DNA of 64,000 nucleotides from Nitrospira sp. BO4. Lineage in GTDB: Bacteria > Nitrospirota > Nitrospiria > Nitrospirales > Nitrospiraceae. The number at the start of each line of letters is the position of its first letter. Position 1 is the stretch's first letter. The stretch is taken from positions 372,001 to 436,000 of the forward strand of contig JAMPUU010000012.1 of the NCBI GenBank assembly GCA_030144965.1. Direction: 5' to 3'. Both the position numbers and the translations under genes were made by a program. Below are positions 46,668-56,420 of this stretch, one piece after another. Under the pieces are notes generated by a model. That model saw only the letters and a program-made list of their open reading frames with translations. It ran no database searches and had not been told where the DNA came from.

Positions 46668-47456
46668 TTACTTCTTCTTTTCGGCTTCTTTCTTTTCAGC
46701 CTTGGGAGCCGCAGCGGCTTCTTTCTTTTCTCCTGCCTTGGCTTCCCCGGCAGGCGCTGCTGCACCCGCCTTGGCTGGTTCGGCACCCGCAGCACCTTCA
46801 GCCCCAACCGCTGCTTCCTTACCTTTCACCAGGACCTCCGGTTCCCCTGCCGGGCCCGCGGTGCTGGTGAGCAAGGCTTCGAGTTTGGCGTCCGACATCG
46901 GCGCAGCGACGCTGACGACCATCTGATCAGGATCGTCCAAGAAACGGACCCCTTCGCGCGCTCCAAGGTCCTTCAAATGGATACCACTGCCGATGGTCAA
47001 CGATGAAGCATCGATCTCGACGTGGTCCGGTAGCGCCGCTGGAAGACATTCTACGTGCACCTCACGCATGTTGTGGTGCAACACACCGCCTTCTTTGACT
47101 CCGGCGGGAACCCCGCCGATGACTTTGATGGGGACTTTCACCCGGATCGGCTTGCTCATGGAAATCTCAAAGAGATCTGCATGCAACACAGCCCCACTGA
47201 CCGGATCCACCTGAAAATCCCGTAGAAGCGCGGTTCGATTCGGCTTGGACTTGGCGCCGTTCACGGTGAGAGAGATCAACGCGGTACTGCCGGCACGAGA
47301 CTTTAAAATTTTGATTAATTCATCGGGGTTGACGGTCAGCAAGAGACATTCCCCTTGGCCGTAGAGCACCGCCGGGATTTTTCCCGACCGCCGCATGGAC
47401 CGTGCGGCACCCTTGCCCGCTTCTTCTCTTACTGTCACTGTCAAATCGAATTTCAT
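46668..47456 (-). CDS. rplY: 50S ribosomal protein L25/general stress protein CTC
   Basis: The 262-residue CTC-type L25 has the 5S-rRNA-binding domain (REEAGKGAARSMRRSGKIPAVLYG) and the TL5-like second domain (KVPIKVIGGVPAGVKEGGVLHH). An alanine-, lysine- and glutamate-rich tail of about 60 residues follows, longer than usual. I start at the ATG at 47456 (MKFDLTVTVREE), preceded by CGGAGGAAG; the upstream ATG would add an Arg-rich leader. The rplY-pth-ychF order is typical. Confidence 0.94.
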   Translation of the reverse strand: MKFDLTVTVREEAGKGAARSMRRSGKIPAVLYGQGECLLLTVNPDELIKILKSRAGSTALISLTVNGAKSKPNRTALLRDFQVDPVSGAVLHADLFEISMSKPIRVKVPIKVIGGVPAGVKEGGVLHHNMREVHVECLPAALPDHVEIDASSLTIGSGIHLKDLGAREGVRFLDDPDQMVVSVAAPMSDAKLEALLTSTAGPAGEPEVLVKGKEAAVGAEGAAGAEPAKAGAAAPAGEAKAGEKKEAAAAPKAEKKEAEKKK

Positions 47457-47510
47457 GATCTTCCTCCGTCTCCTCCGCTTCCGACGCAATACCCCGTCGA
47501 TACGGGTCGC

Positions 47511-48452
47511 TTAGGCAAATAGTGAACTCACCGACTCGTCTTCATGAATCCGTCTGATGGCCTCCCCTAACAGAGGCGCCACCGACAATTGATGCAACTT
47601 CGGGCAAACCAACTCTTTTCCCCGCAACGGAATGGTGTTGGTCACCACCACCTGGGACAGACACGACGCCTGTAGTCGTTCCAAGGCCGGCCCCGACAGC
47701 ACCGCATGCGTACAGGCCGTCATCACTTCCCGAGCCCCTTGATCGACGCAGGCCTGAGCGCCTTGCACAATCGTCCCGGCCGTATCGATCATGTCATCCA
47801 AGAGCAACACGCTTTTCCCTTGCACGTCGCCGATGATGTTCATAATCTGCGCCTGGTTCGGGCCTTCGCGCCGCTTGTCGATGATCGCCAGGTTGGCCTG
47901 GAGGCGTTTTGCGAACGCCCTGGCCCGCTCCACACCGCCGGCATCCGGCGACACGACGACCATGTCCGCGACTTGTTTCTTCACAATGTAGTCCAGCAAG
48001 ACCGGGAGCGCATACAAATGGTCGACCGGCACGTTGAAAAACCCCTGGATCTGTCCGGCGTGAAGATCCATCGACAGGACACGATCGGCTCCGGCGGTCG
48101 TCATCAAATCCGCGACCAACTTCGCGGTAATGGGAACGCGCGGTTGATCCTTGCGGTCCTGACGAGCGTACCCGAAATAGGGCACAACGGCGGTGATGCG
48201 GTTGGCCGACGAACGTTTCAATGCATCGATAATGATCAACAACTCCATCACGGAATCATTGACCGGCTGACAACAGGACTGCACGACGAACACGTCGGCG
48301 CCCCGTACATTCTCATCGATCTTGACCCGAATCTCTCCATCGCTGAAGGACGAGACGGTGGCTTCACCCAACTTCTGCCCGAGATAGGCACAGATCTCAT
48401 GGGCAAGCGAAAGGTTGGCGTTGCCAGAGAAAATTTTTAGTTCCCTGTTCAT
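47511..48452 (-). CDS. prs: Ribose-phosphate pyrophosphokinase
   Basis: The 313-residue enzyme makes PRPP from ribose 5-phosphate and ATP. Conserved segments are [20 protein letters not shown], the YGYARQDRK-type loop ([14 protein letters not shown]), and the PRPP-binding loop [21 protein letters not shown] strong promoter lies at 48598-48627, with a leader of about 138 bases. rplY follows after 54 bases. Confidence 0.97.
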   Translation of the reverse strand: MNRELKIFSGNANLSLAHEICAYLGQKLGEATVSSFSDGEIRVKIDENVRGADVFVVQSCCQPVNDSVMELLIIIDALKRSSANRITAVVPYFGYARQDRKDQPRVPITAKLVADLMTTAGADRVLSMDLHAGQIQGFFNVPVDHLYALPVLLDYIVKKQVADMVVVSPDAGGVERARAFAKRLQANLAIIDKRREGPNQAQIMNIIGDVQGKSVLLLDDMIDTAGTIVQGAQACVDQGAREVMTACTHAVLSGPALERLQASCLSQVVVTNTIPLRGKELVCPKLHQLSVAPLLGEAIRRIHEDESVSSLFA

Positions 48453-48597
48453 AAAACTTGCCTGGACCGTTTTCTCGCGTGTCTCTAACGTACTGGATTC
48501 TCTAGTGGTTCTTGTGCGGTGAGTGAAGGCGGCTTTCGGTCAACCGACCCCCCTCGGTCGCTGCACACACTACTGGGGAAGCCAATCAAAGGGTGAA

Positions 48598-48627
48598 ACT
48601 GTAGCGGAAATCTCAGGCTTCTGTCAA
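48598..48627 (-). promoter_or_regulatory. Candidate prs promoter
   Basis: On the minus strand there is TTGACA (48627-48622), an 18-base spacer and TACAGT (48603-48598). The segment GATTTCCGCTACA is shared with the aclB promoter. The leader contains CGACC...GGTCG, a small possible stem. Confidence 0.65.
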
Positions 48628-48660
48628 TAAACGCCCGTCGATACTTTTAGGATGAACCGG

Positions 48661-49569
48661 CTAGGAATGAGAACACATGGCCGCCGTGAACACCTTCAAA
48701 TACGGCTCGCTTGAAAAAGCTGTCTCTGCGTGACGGGCCTCGGCCTCACCACGAAACACACCGAAGACCGTCGCACCGCTGCCTGATAGCAACGCAGCCT
48801 CGGCCCCTGCCGCCAGAAGCCGCCGTTTAATATCGTCGAGCGCAGGGTGCGCCTTAAACACAGGCGACTCAAAGTCATTTTCTGCTGTCTCAAGCACGTG
48901 TTTCCATTCTAATTCACGTGTTGCCTCCAGCGAGGCATGAGAATGAGACAACGGCACGATGGCGGTTCGGCTTGCGGAGAGCTGCTGATACGCCCACTTC
49001 GTTTCGACCGGGAAGCCCGGATTGACCAAGACCGCCCATCGACTTCCATTGATGTGCACCGGAGTCACCTTCTCACCTCGCCCCTTCACGATCGCACAAG
49101 GGGCGAAAAAGAAGAACGGCACATCGCTTCCGAGTGCTTGACCAACCTCGGCCATCTTCTCCGTCGACCATCCTAACCTCAACAGCCGGTTCAGTCCAAG
49201 GATGGTCGCAGCCGCGTCGCTGCTCCCGCCTCCTAACCCAGCCCCCATCGGGATTCGCTTTGTGAGGGTCACGTCCAATCCAACGGGTCGTCCACTCTGT
49301 TCGAGTACCTCCGCCGCAGCACGATAGACCAGATTGGAAGGGTCTGTTTTCAAGGACGGTTCATCGCATCGCAATGTAATGGTCGTATGACCGTGATTGA
49401 TGGAAATCGAGAGTTCGTCTTCCAGACTCACGGTCTGCATCAATGACCAGAGGTTATGGTAGCCGTCAGGTCGACGGTCCAGGATTCGGAGCACGAGATT
49501 GATCTTGGCAGGTGCAGAAACGGTAATCGACGAGGGGGAACCGGTCGGTTCGGGAGAGCGATTAGTCAC
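48661..49569 (-). CDS. ispE: 4-diphosphocytidyl-2-C-methyl-D-erythritol kinase
   Basis: This 302-residue GHMP kinase acts in the non-mevalonate isoprenoid pathway. It has APAKINLVLRILDRRPDGYHNLWSLMQTV, the ATP loop PMGAGLGGGSSDAAATILGLNRL and LLSGSGATVFGVF. The first codons overlap the end of the response regulator gene by eight bases, so the two are probably cotranscribed. prs lies about 210 bases downstream under its own promoter. Confidence 0.95.
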   Translation of the reverse strand: MTNRSPEPTGSPSSITVSAPAKINLVLRILDRRPDGYHNLWSLMQTVSLEDELSISINHGHTTITLRCDEPSLKTDPSNLVYRAAAEVLEQSGRPVGLDVTLTKRIPMGAGLGGGSSDAAATILGLNRLLRLGWSTEKMAEVGQALGSDVPFFFFAPCAIVKGRGEKVTPVHINGSRWAVLVNPGFPVETKWAYQQLSASRTAIVPLSHSHASLEATRELEWKHVLETAENDFESPVFKAHPALDDIKRRLLAAGAEAALLSGSGATVFGVFRGEAEARHAETAFSSEPYLKVFTAAMCSHS

Positions 49570-50947
49570 GACCTCCTTTTATAGCATACTTCTCCAATCG
49601 ATACCGGAATGATCTCGTGTTCAGTCGAAGCATCCGCGCGGCTTTCTTTTTGACCCATTTCGATCGCTCAAGAGCCTTCAGCAACAGATCCTTTTCGATC
49701 CCGTTGATGAGCCCTTCAAGATCCAAGCCCTCCTCGGTCAAGTCCAGCGGCATCGCGTGTGGCTGCGACTGCGCCGCCGGGCGATGGAGCCATCCTCGCA
49801 CATCTGCGTCGGTCACCGGTCCCTCCGCGGAGAACGCGACGACCCGTTCGATCAAATTTTCCAACTCGCGGACGTTGCCGCGCCATTCATGTCCCAACAA
49901 CACGTGCATCGCCTCCTGGCCGATCACGGGCTTAGGTTTGCCGCTCTCTTTCGAAAACCGCTCCAGAAAGTGACTGACCAGCAGCGGAATATCCCCGGTT
50001 CGCATGCGTAACGGCGGAAGCCGGATGGGAATGACATCCAAACGGTAATAGAGATCTTCGCGAAACGAGCCATCTGCGACTGCTTTTTCGAGATCCTTAT
50101 TGGTGGCTGCGACGATACGCACGTCGACTTTGATATCCTGATTGCCGCCCACCCGTCGAAATTCCCGCTCTTGAATGACACGCAGGAGCTTTACTTGAAT
50201 CGTGGGAGTCGTATCGCCAATCTCATCCAGAAAGATGGTTCCGCCGTTGGCAATCTCGAACAATCCCGCCTTATTGGAAATGGCGCCCGTGAACGATCCC
50301 TTCATGTGGCCGAACAGCTCGCTCTCCAACAGAGTTTCCGGCACCGCGCTGCAATTGACGGCGACAAACGGCAGGGCGCTTCTGACGCTGTTGTAATGAA
50401 TCGCACGCGCAACCAACTCTTTTCCCGTTCCACTTTCACCGCAGATCAGCACGTTGCTTTTCGAATCGGCGACTTTTCGTACCACGTCGAATACTTTTTG
50501 CATCGCCTCACTTTGGCCGACCAACTGCGCGAAGGACGATTGGCTTGCCATCTCGCGCTTGAGCAGCATGTTCTCGGTCGAGAGGCGCCGTTTTTCCAGC
50601 GCATTGCGAATGATCAACTGGACTTCATCAACCTGAAAGGGCTTCGTCAGATAGTCATACGCGCCCTGCTTCATGGCTTCGACTGCGGAATCAGCGGTCG
50701 CAAAGGCGGTGATGATCAGCACCACCGTTTCAGGAGAGGTGGACTTCACCGCCTTGAGGATCTCCATTCCATCGACCTTCGGCATCCGCAAATCGGTGAT
50801 CACCAGATCAAAGATTTCCTTGTGCAGAAACTCGATCGCTTCTTCGCCGTCCATGGCGCTGGTCACGGCATATCCCGCTCGTTTGAGCATGATGCTCAAT
50901 ACTTCGCGCAAGCTTTGCTCGTCATCAACGACTAGGATCTTTTCCAC
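49562..50947 (-). CDS. pilR: Sigma-54-dependent response regulator, PilR/NtrC type
   Basis: The 461-residue regulator has a receiver domain (VVDDEQSLREVL, phosphoacceptor Asp in LVITDLRMPKVDGMEIL). The AAA+ domain has GESGTGKELVARAIH, the sigma-54 contact loop GSFTGA in place of the common GAFTGA, and FLDEIGDTTPTIQVKLLRV. A Fis-type helix-turn-helix follows at the end (KKKAARMLRLNTRSFRYRLEKY). It overlaps the sensor kinase gene. The PilR name is inferred from the pilC-pilS-pilR order. No pilin gene is visible. Confidence 0.85.
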   Translation of the reverse strand: MEKILVVDDEQSLREVLSIMLKRAGYAVTSAMDGEEAIEFLHKEIFDLVITDLRMPKVDGMEILKAVKSTSPETVVLIITAFATADSAVEAMKQGAYDYLTKPFQVDEVQLIIRNALEKRRLSTENMLLKREMASQSSFAQLVGQSEAMQKVFDVVRKVADSKSNVLICGESGTGKELVARAIHYNSVRSALPFVAVNCSAVPETLLESELFGHMKGSFTGAISNKAGLFEIANGGTIFLDEIGDTTPTIQVKLLRVIQEREFRRVGGNQDIKVDVRIVAATNKDLEKAVADGSFREDLYYRLDVIPIRLPPLRMRTGDIPLLVSHFLERFSKESGKPKPVIGQEAMHVLLGHEWRGNVRELENLIERVVAFSAEGPVTDADVRGWLHRPAAQSQPHAMPLDLTEEGLDLEGLINGIEKDLLLKALERSKWVKKKAARMLRLNTRSFRYRLEKYAIKGGRD

Positions 50948-52626
50948 GGCTCTCTACCCTCGTGCCACAGCCGTACCCCTGAATCTGCCGTGCGAGGCAA
51001 GCAGACTCCGAATCGAGTGCCTTGACCTTCCTGACTTTCCACTTTGATCCACCCACCGTGCAGGTCGACGATACGATGGACCGCGGCCAATCCCAACCCA
51101 GAACCTCGTTTTTTGGTGGTAAAGAACGGGAGAAAGATTTTGTCGAGATTGTTCTTCGAAATGCCTTCCCCGGTATCATGGAAGGACACCTCGATCACCT
51201 CCGCCTTGCGTCCCGCGACATCGACCTTTCTGCACCCCGTCGTGATCGTCAGCTGTCCTCCCGCGGGCATGGCATCGAAGGCATTGACCGCCAAATTCCA
51301 GAACACTTGCTTCATTTGATCCTGATCCACTTGCGCGGGCAAAGCCTCACTGCACGGAGCCGCCGCGATGGTGATGTTCGTTCTGGCTCGTGCTTCATGG
51401 TGTACCAGATCAAGGGTCTCGGCAAGGACTTTGTTTAAATCGTGCTCCGCCAAATTCAGCGCCGGAGGCCTGGCGTACTGGAGAAACTCGGTGATGATCG
51501 TATCCAATCGAGTCGCTTCCCGAATGGCAATCTCCGTCAGCCGCCGGCTGGTTTCATCGGCATGGAGATCCTTTCGAAGCATTTGCATGGCGCCGGCGAG
51601 CGCACCCAACGGGTTTCGTATTTCGTGCGCCATGCCCGCCGACATCTCTCCAAGACCGGCCAGCCATTCCTTGCGCCGCATTTCTTCTTCCAGATCACGG
51701 ATCTGTGTGAGATCCTTGAACACTCCGACAAGGCCCGTCTTTTCCCCTCGTTCATGCAACGGCGCGAGCGTCATGCCGAGGATCAACCGATTGCCGTCGA
51801 ACCGTTTGCACTCGACTTCAAAGCGCAAGTTGGCGGAAGCATCCTGCATGTGGTCGTCTTCTTGCTGACTGGGATGCCAATTAAACACTTCACGCCAGGG
51901 CCGCCCATGAACTTGTTCAAAGCTGTAGCCTGTGGCTTCCTGCGCGGCAGGATTAAACGACGTGATCCGACCTTGTTCGTCGGTTGTAAACACACCGCTG
52001 CTGATACTATGCACAATATTCTCGTGGAACGCCTGAAGGCGGCTCAGTCCCTGTTCTTTCTCACGAAGCGATTGATCTGCCAGCCGTAGCTGATCCGCGA
52101 GTGCCCCGCTCAAAAACCCGACGACCAGGAACGCCAGACTGTACACACCAAACGCCTGGAGCGTTTCCGCGGCGCTCAGCCGAGAAGGCGGAAGCCAGCC
52201 CCATATCTCCGCAAATCCATACAGCTGCATATTGGTCAGAATTCCGAACAGGATGATGCAGAGGCTGGCTGTCAGGAGGCCCACACGGCGCCGCGGAACC
52301 AAACTGGCGACCGTCACACTGATGACATAGAGCACCGCGAACGGACTTTCGATTCCTCCCGTTCTTGCGATCAATACCGTTTCCAACATGAAATCGACGG
52401 CGATCTGAGTCCACGCAAACTGCACGAGGACTTCGGGGTCGGTAAGCTGGCGAACCACCAACGCGTAGAGAATGGTAACGGCGTACGTAAAGATGATCAG
52501 AGCATAGAAGGTTTCGACACGTTCGCCCTTCGTGACTTGGAACGCAAGGGATAATCCCAAGAGGAGCGTGACGAGAACGACTCGCCACCCCATTAACCGG
52601 TAGATTCTGGCCTTGATATCCGCCAC
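50932..52626 (-). CDS. pilS: Membrane sensor histidine kinase, PilS type
   Basis: The 564-residue kinase has about six N-terminal membrane segments (residues 13-190), a coiled stretch, and a PAS domain (FHENIVHSISSGVFTTDEQGRITSFNPAAQ). Next comes the H-box GEMSAGMAHEIRNPLGALAGAM, and the ATPase domain has the N-box (VFWNLAVNAFDAMP), FHDTGEGI and KKRGSGLGLAAVHRI. The multi-pass membrane sensor plus PAS layout is that of PilS. It lies between pilC and the pilR-like regulator, overlapping the latter by 16 bases. Confidence 0.85.
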   Translation of the reverse strand: MADIKARIYRLMGWRVVLVTLLLGLSLAFQVTKGERVETFYALIIFTYAVTILYALVVRQLTDPEVLVQFAWTQIAVDFMLETVLIARTGGIESPFAVLYVISVTVASLVPRRRVGLLTASLCIILFGILTNMQLYGFAEIWGWLPPSRLSAAETLQAFGVYSLAFLVVGFLSGALADQLRLADQSLREKEQGLSRLQAFHENIVHSISSGVFTTDEQGRITSFNPAAQEATGYSFEQVHGRPWREVFNWHPSQQEDDHMQDASANLRFEVECKRFDGNRLILGMTLAPLHERGEKTGLVGVFKDLTQIRDLEEEMRRKEWLAGLGEMSAGMAHEIRNPLGALAGAMQMLRKDLHADETSRRLTEIAIREATRLDTIITEFLQYARPPALNLAEHDLNKVLAETLDLVHHEARARTNITIAAAPCSEALPAQVDQDQMKQVFWNLAVNAFDAMPAGGQLTITTGCRKVDVAGRKAEVIEVSFHDTGEGISKNNLDKIFLPFFTTKKRGSGLGLAAVHRIVDLHGGWIKVESQEGQGTRFGVCLPRTADSGVRLWHEGREPWKRS

Positions 52627-52833
52627 GCAATAACACTCCGTCTAGCGAACAGCTTCCACCGTCACGGCTCCCGGATCACTGTGACTGTGCATGAAGTTCC
52701 ATCTGACAGAAGTATGTCTGGAAAGGAGATCGCTCGTTATTGAATCGACGCAGGAGTTCACTGAGAAGTCGACGCAGCTTCATTGCCCGATCCTGTTGGC
52801 AACGAAGCCGCCGTTCAAACACGAGTTGTGCGC

Positions 52834-54048
52834 TTAACCGATCGCGGACGCCATCGTAAAAATCGGGAGATACATCGCGACCACGATGAATCCGACGGTG
52901 ACGCCCAAGAACACCATCATCATCGGTTCCAAGAGTGCCGTGAGGTTCCCCACCGCTTCGTCGACTTCGTCCTCGTAGAAATCCGCGATTTTTCCGAGCA
53001 TGTTATCCAACGCACCCGTCGACTCTCCAACCGAGATCATGTGGGTCACCATCTTGGGAAACGTTCCGCTTTTCGCGAGCGGCTCGGAGATCGTCTTTCC
53101 TCCGCTGATGCTGACTTTTGCATCAAGCAATGCTCCTTCCACGACCTTGTTCCCGGAGGTCTTCGCACAAATCGTCAAGGCTTCCAGCAGCGGAACCCCG
53201 CTGGCCAACAGCGTTCCCAATGTCCGCGTAAATTTCGCCACGGATGCCTTCCTGACGAGGTCCCCGAACACGGGCAATTTCAGCACGAGCTTGTCGATGG
53301 CCAACCTGCCCTGCGGAGTCGCGTAATATTTCTTGACGGCGACCACAAGCGCTACGATGACGCCCAAGATGATGTACCAATTCCCTTGCACGAAATTACT
53401 CGCGTCGATGACAAGCTGAGTCGGTGCCGGCAGCGCCATCTTCCCGCCAGACATTTCCTTGAACATCTTTTCGAATACCGGGATAACCCAGATCATCAAG
53501 ACCGTGATCACGATCGCGGCGATCCCGACGATGGCCGCGGGATAGACCAATGCGCTCTTGATCTGCCCCTTCAACTTCATAGCCTTCTCGATGTGTTTGG
53601 AGAGACGGCCCAGAATCGTGTCCAGCAACCCTCCGACTTCACCGGCATGCACCATGTTGACATATAGGTCATCGAAGATTTTGGGATGTTTGTGGAGTGC
53701 ATCGGAAAACGTGGAGCCGCCCTCGACCATTCCTTTCACTTCGCCGACAGCTTTCCTCAGAGGCACGCTCTCCGACTGCGTCGAGAGAATCTCCAGGCAC
53801 TGGATGAGGGGTAATCCGGCATTGATCATGGTTCCGAACTGTCTGGTGAAAACAACCAGGTCCTTTTCGCTTACTCCACTTCCCAGGCGAAGGGTGAAAC
53901 CTTCCTTGGCAGCCTTTTCTTCGAGACTGGTCACTACGACGCTTTGTTTGCGCAGCTGTTCCACCGCCTCATCGCGCGACTTCGCGACAAGCTCCCCTTT
54001 TTTCACCGCTCCTGATTTACTCCGTCCGACATACGCAAACGTGGCCAT
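52834..54048 (-). CDS. pilC: Type IV pilus inner-membrane platform protein
   Basis: The 404-residue protein has two T2SSF domains. The first contains FTRQFGTMINAGLPLIQCLEIL and GGSTFSDALHKHPKIFDDLYVNMVHAGEVGG, the second FTRTLGTLLASGVPLLEALTI and SVGESTGALDNMLGKIADFYEDEV. Three membrane segments are near residues 170, 220 and 380. It anchors the pilus assembly ATPases. The platform protein of type II secretion (GspF) is similar, but the pilS-pilR neighbours favour PilC. No pilB, pilT or pilin is in the window. Confidence 0.9.
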   Translation of the reverse strand: MATFAYVGRSKSGAVKKGELVAKSRDEAVEQLRKQSVVVTSLEEKAAKEGFTLRLGSGVSEKDLVVFTRQFGTMINAGLPLIQCLEILSTQSESVPLRKAVGEVKGMVEGGSTFSDALHKHPKIFDDLYVNMVHAGEVGGLLDTILGRLSKHIEKAMKLKGQIKSALVYPAAIVGIAAIVITVLMIWVIPVFEKMFKEMSGGKMALPAPTQLVIDASNFVQGNWYIILGVIVALVVAVKKYYATPQGRLAIDKLVLKLPVFGDLVRKASVAKFTRTLGTLLASGVPLLEALTICAKTSGNKVVEGALLDAKVSISGGKTISEPLAKSGTFPKMVTHMISVGESTGALDNMLGKIADFYEDEVDEAVGNLTALLEPMMMVFLGVTVGFIVVAMYLPIFTMASAIG

Positions 54049-54195
54049 AGGTATTCGTCCTGTTGTGGCTCTCTGAGCCGGTTGAAGAGGAAGGCTAGGA
54101 CTACAAAACGAGTCTACTGGGGGGTCAAAAACCTGTCAAAAACTATTGCATTATTTACCGAAGCTATTCGGCGCAGGATCTTTACGGTAAGCCCC

Positions 54196-54738
54196 TTAAG
54201 CAAGGGGAGGAGCGGTATTGGCGTCTCGATAGCCTCGGTAAAGATAATGCAACCCTGAGGCCAGGGTGAACGCAACCATTACCACGAGCAGCGGGGTAAG
54301 CACACCGCGATCAAGTTCTCTCCACGTCAAGAGGACAATCAGGAGGACGTAGCTCAGCTGCAACATCGTCGTCCCCTTGCCCAGGAACGTCGGAGTCACA
54401 TTGATCGGCGTACTGGTGACGTGTGCGACCGCAGTTCCCAGCAAGAGAATGAGGTCTCGACTGACCACGAGGATGACAAGCCATGACGGGATTAGATGCA
54501 GGATTGCGAGCGAGATGAAACTCGAAGTCAGCAGCACCTTGTCTGCGAGGGGATCAAGTAATGTCCCCAACCTCGTTCGCTGATTCAGTTTACGCGCGAT
54601 ATAACCGTCGATGGCGTCCGTCAATCCTGCGACGAGCAGCGTCAGGAGCGCCAATCCGTATGACCCGTAGGTCATAAACCCGATGTAAACAGGGACCAAG
54701 AGGATGCGAAGAATCGTGAGGCTATTGGGAATGTTCAT
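54196..54738 (-). CDS. pgsA: CDP-diacylglycerol--glycerol-3-phosphate 3-phosphatidyltransferase
   Basis: The 180-residue membrane enzyme makes phosphatidylglycerol phosphate. The CDP-alcohol transferase motif is DAIDGYIARKLNQRTRLGTLLDPLADK. It starts MNIPNSLTILRILLVPVYIG, the usual PgsA beginning, so I use the ATG at 54738. A longer open frame to 55074 overlaps the divergent gene on the plus strand and looks spurious. No good ribosome site is seen. Confidence 0.9.
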   Translation of the reverse strand: MNIPNSLTILRILLVPVYIGFMTYGSYGLALLTLLVAGLTDAIDGYIARKLNQRTRLGTLLDPLADKVLLTSSFISLAILHLIPSWLVILVVSRDLILLLGTAVAHVTSTPINVTPTFLGKGTTMLQLSYVLLIVLLTWRELDRGVLTPLLVVMVAFTLASGLHYLYRGYRDANTAPPLA

Positions 54739-54892
54739 ATGGTGGGGGTTAGACCGGCCTCCGACTGGATGAGGGAAGGCATCATAGTAAGCGAGGCTAA
54801 GCTTGTCAACGAGTTGCAGGCACGGAGGACGACCTTCTATAATTGCCGGAGTTAGCCTCGTCGCCCACTGTTTGCCGGAAGGATGAAGAAGT

Positions 54893-55210
54893 ATGAGTAC
54901 GCTGCCGCTGATGTTCAAGAAAGAAGGATTGGTCGAGAAACACCAAATTGAGGGAGTAGATCCGAGCGACCGGTATTTCAACCGCGCGATTTTGGTCAAT
55001 CGGACATCGACAGGATACTCGTCAAAGGTGATGTATGAAGCCCTCATCGTTGAGAGTCGGTCGCACTCTACCATTGCGGCAGCGGTGAAGGAATTGGTCG
55101 AAAAGCTTCAAGACGTGGGATTCACGCGCATGAGAACACGGACTAATTTCAAAGGCACGCGTTATCTGGCAGAAAAAGAGACGTGGATTGACTACCCGGA
55201 TCGGCCTTGA
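54893..55210 (+). CDS. Conserved-looking small protein, function unknown
   Basis: The 105-residue product has a mixed alpha/beta look: YFNRAILVNRTSTGYSSKVMYEALIVESRS, a helix KELVEKLQDVG, then GFTRMRTRTNFKGTRYLAEKETW. GGAAGG lies before the ATG. It has no signal, cysteines or membrane segment. It is divergent from pgsA, and its last 19 bases overlap the end of the convergent hydrolase gene. I do not recognise the family. Confidence 0.65.
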   Translation: MSTLPLMFKKEGLVEKHQIEGVDPSDRYFNRAILVNRTSTGYSSKVMYEALIVESRSHSTIAAAVKELVEKLQDVGFTRMRTRTNFKGTRYLAEKETWIDYPDRP

Positions 55211-56343
55211 CCGAGCCCAACGAACGCCTGATACACCAGGTCATGAATCATAGGTCGGAACTCCCGAATGGCTTCGTTCCGGCTCGAAGGATGTACGCGA
55301 TTCGAAAGCAGTACGACCTCTAATTCCCGAACCGGATCGATCCAGATCGAAGTCCCCGTGTAGCCGAGATGGCCGAATGATCGGTCGGTGAAGTAGTGCC
55401 CCGAAGATGACGGCACCGATACCGTATCCCATCCGAGCGCCCAACTCGATGCTCCTTCCTGTTTCTGGCGCCGTGTAAATTCCTGTACAATGCCCTGATC
55501 GAGAATAGCTGCCCGCCCGTGATAGGCCCGCAGCCATACACCCGTGATCGCCAGCACAGCGTCGGCGTTCCCGAATAACCCGGCATGACCAGCCTCGCCG
55601 CCCAGTGCGGCTGCATTCTGATCGTGCACTTCCCCGCATAGGAGATGACCTCGCCATGAGTCAACTTCTGTCGGCGCCACGCCACTTCCGTCCTCGGTTG
55701 CCTTCTCAAGAAACGCATGCAATCGTTCCGACGCAACGAATTCAACCTGGACGCCGCCCAGAGGACCCACAATGTGCTCACGAAAGAAGTCGTTCATCGA
55801 TTGCCAGCTGTGCCGTTCAACAATAAAGCCGAGCAACATGAAGCCGAGATCACTGTAGAGGCTGCGCGTGCCTCGTGCATACACGAGCGCTTCAGATCGG
55901 ATAAGACCGAGCATGGACCGCTTCGCTTGCTCCCTCTCACAATATGATGAAGGAACCCTTCCATCCGGGGTGAGGCGTTCATAGAATCCTCGCCATCCCG
56001 GCAATCCGGAAGAATGTGTCAGCAAATGCCGAAGCGTGGCTGCGCCGATAGGGGTATCGGTGCAGTCGGGTAGATGGTCGGCCACGGTATCCTCAAGCCG
56101 GCAGCGGCCCATCTGGATCAGCAAGGCAAGAGACGTGACGGTCGCCAAGGGCTTGGTCAACGAGGCCAAATCATAGATGGTGGAAGCGTTCACGGGAGGC
56201 CCTAGCGGGGAAGTCGAAAGCCGTCCGGCAACGAAGCGAGAAACCGGCCTGTCTCCGCACCGCACTGCCAATACCGCCCCAGGGAACACGCCGCCGCTCA
56301 CGGCCCGATCGAGGGCTGATTGAATGATCTGTAGCTCAGACAT
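55192..56343 (-). CDS. Serine hydrolase of the beta-lactamase (class C/EstB) fold
   Basis: The 383-residue protein carries the SxxK motif in IYDLASLTKPLATV with the serine nucleophile, the Tyr motif in SLYSDLGFMLLGFIVE, and a third HLGYTGTSIWIDP motif near the end (HxG in place of KTG). These mark penicillin-binding-protein-like esterases or peptidases. No signal peptide is evident, so it is probably cytoplasmic or non-classically exported. I use the ATG at 56343 (MSELQIIQSALDRAV); the frame opens at 56388. The substrate is unknown. Confidence 0.82.
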   Translation of the reverse strand: MSELQIIQSALDRAVSGGVFPGAVLAVRCGDRPVSRFVAGRLSTSPLGPPVNASTIYDLASLTKPLATVTSLALLIQMGRCRLEDTVADHLPDCTDTPIGAATLRHLLTHSSGLPGWRGFYERLTPDGRVPSSYCEREQAKRSMLGLIRSEALVYARGTRSLYSDLGFMLLGFIVERHSWQSMNDFFREHIVGPLGGVQVEFVASERLHAFLEKATEDGSGVAPTEVDSWRGHLLCGEVHDQNAAALGGEAGHAGLFGNADAVLAITGVWLRAYHGRAAILDQGIVQEFTRRQKQEGASSWALGWDTVSVPSSSGHYFTDRSFGHLGYTGTSIWIDPVRELEVVLLSNRVHPSSRNEAIREFRPMIHDLVYQAFVGLGQGRSG

Positions 56344-56420
56344 GGGGATGATGGCCGACCCGAGAGGTGCACGAGAAATGAGCAGCACCGCCCACTGGCA
56401 ACACCATCAGCTATACAACA

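Noticed and set aside
52676-52783. A 35-codon minus-strand ORF between pilC and pilS (MKLRRLLSELLRRFNNERS...)
   Set aside because: It has no clear ribosome site and no recognisable family. The frame continues open upstream into pilC, which suggests a composition effect.
52783-53667. A 294-codon plus-strand open frame
   Set aside because: It lies wholly antisense to pilC, has a His/Arg/Asp-rich composition typical of a shadow frame, and has no ribosome site.
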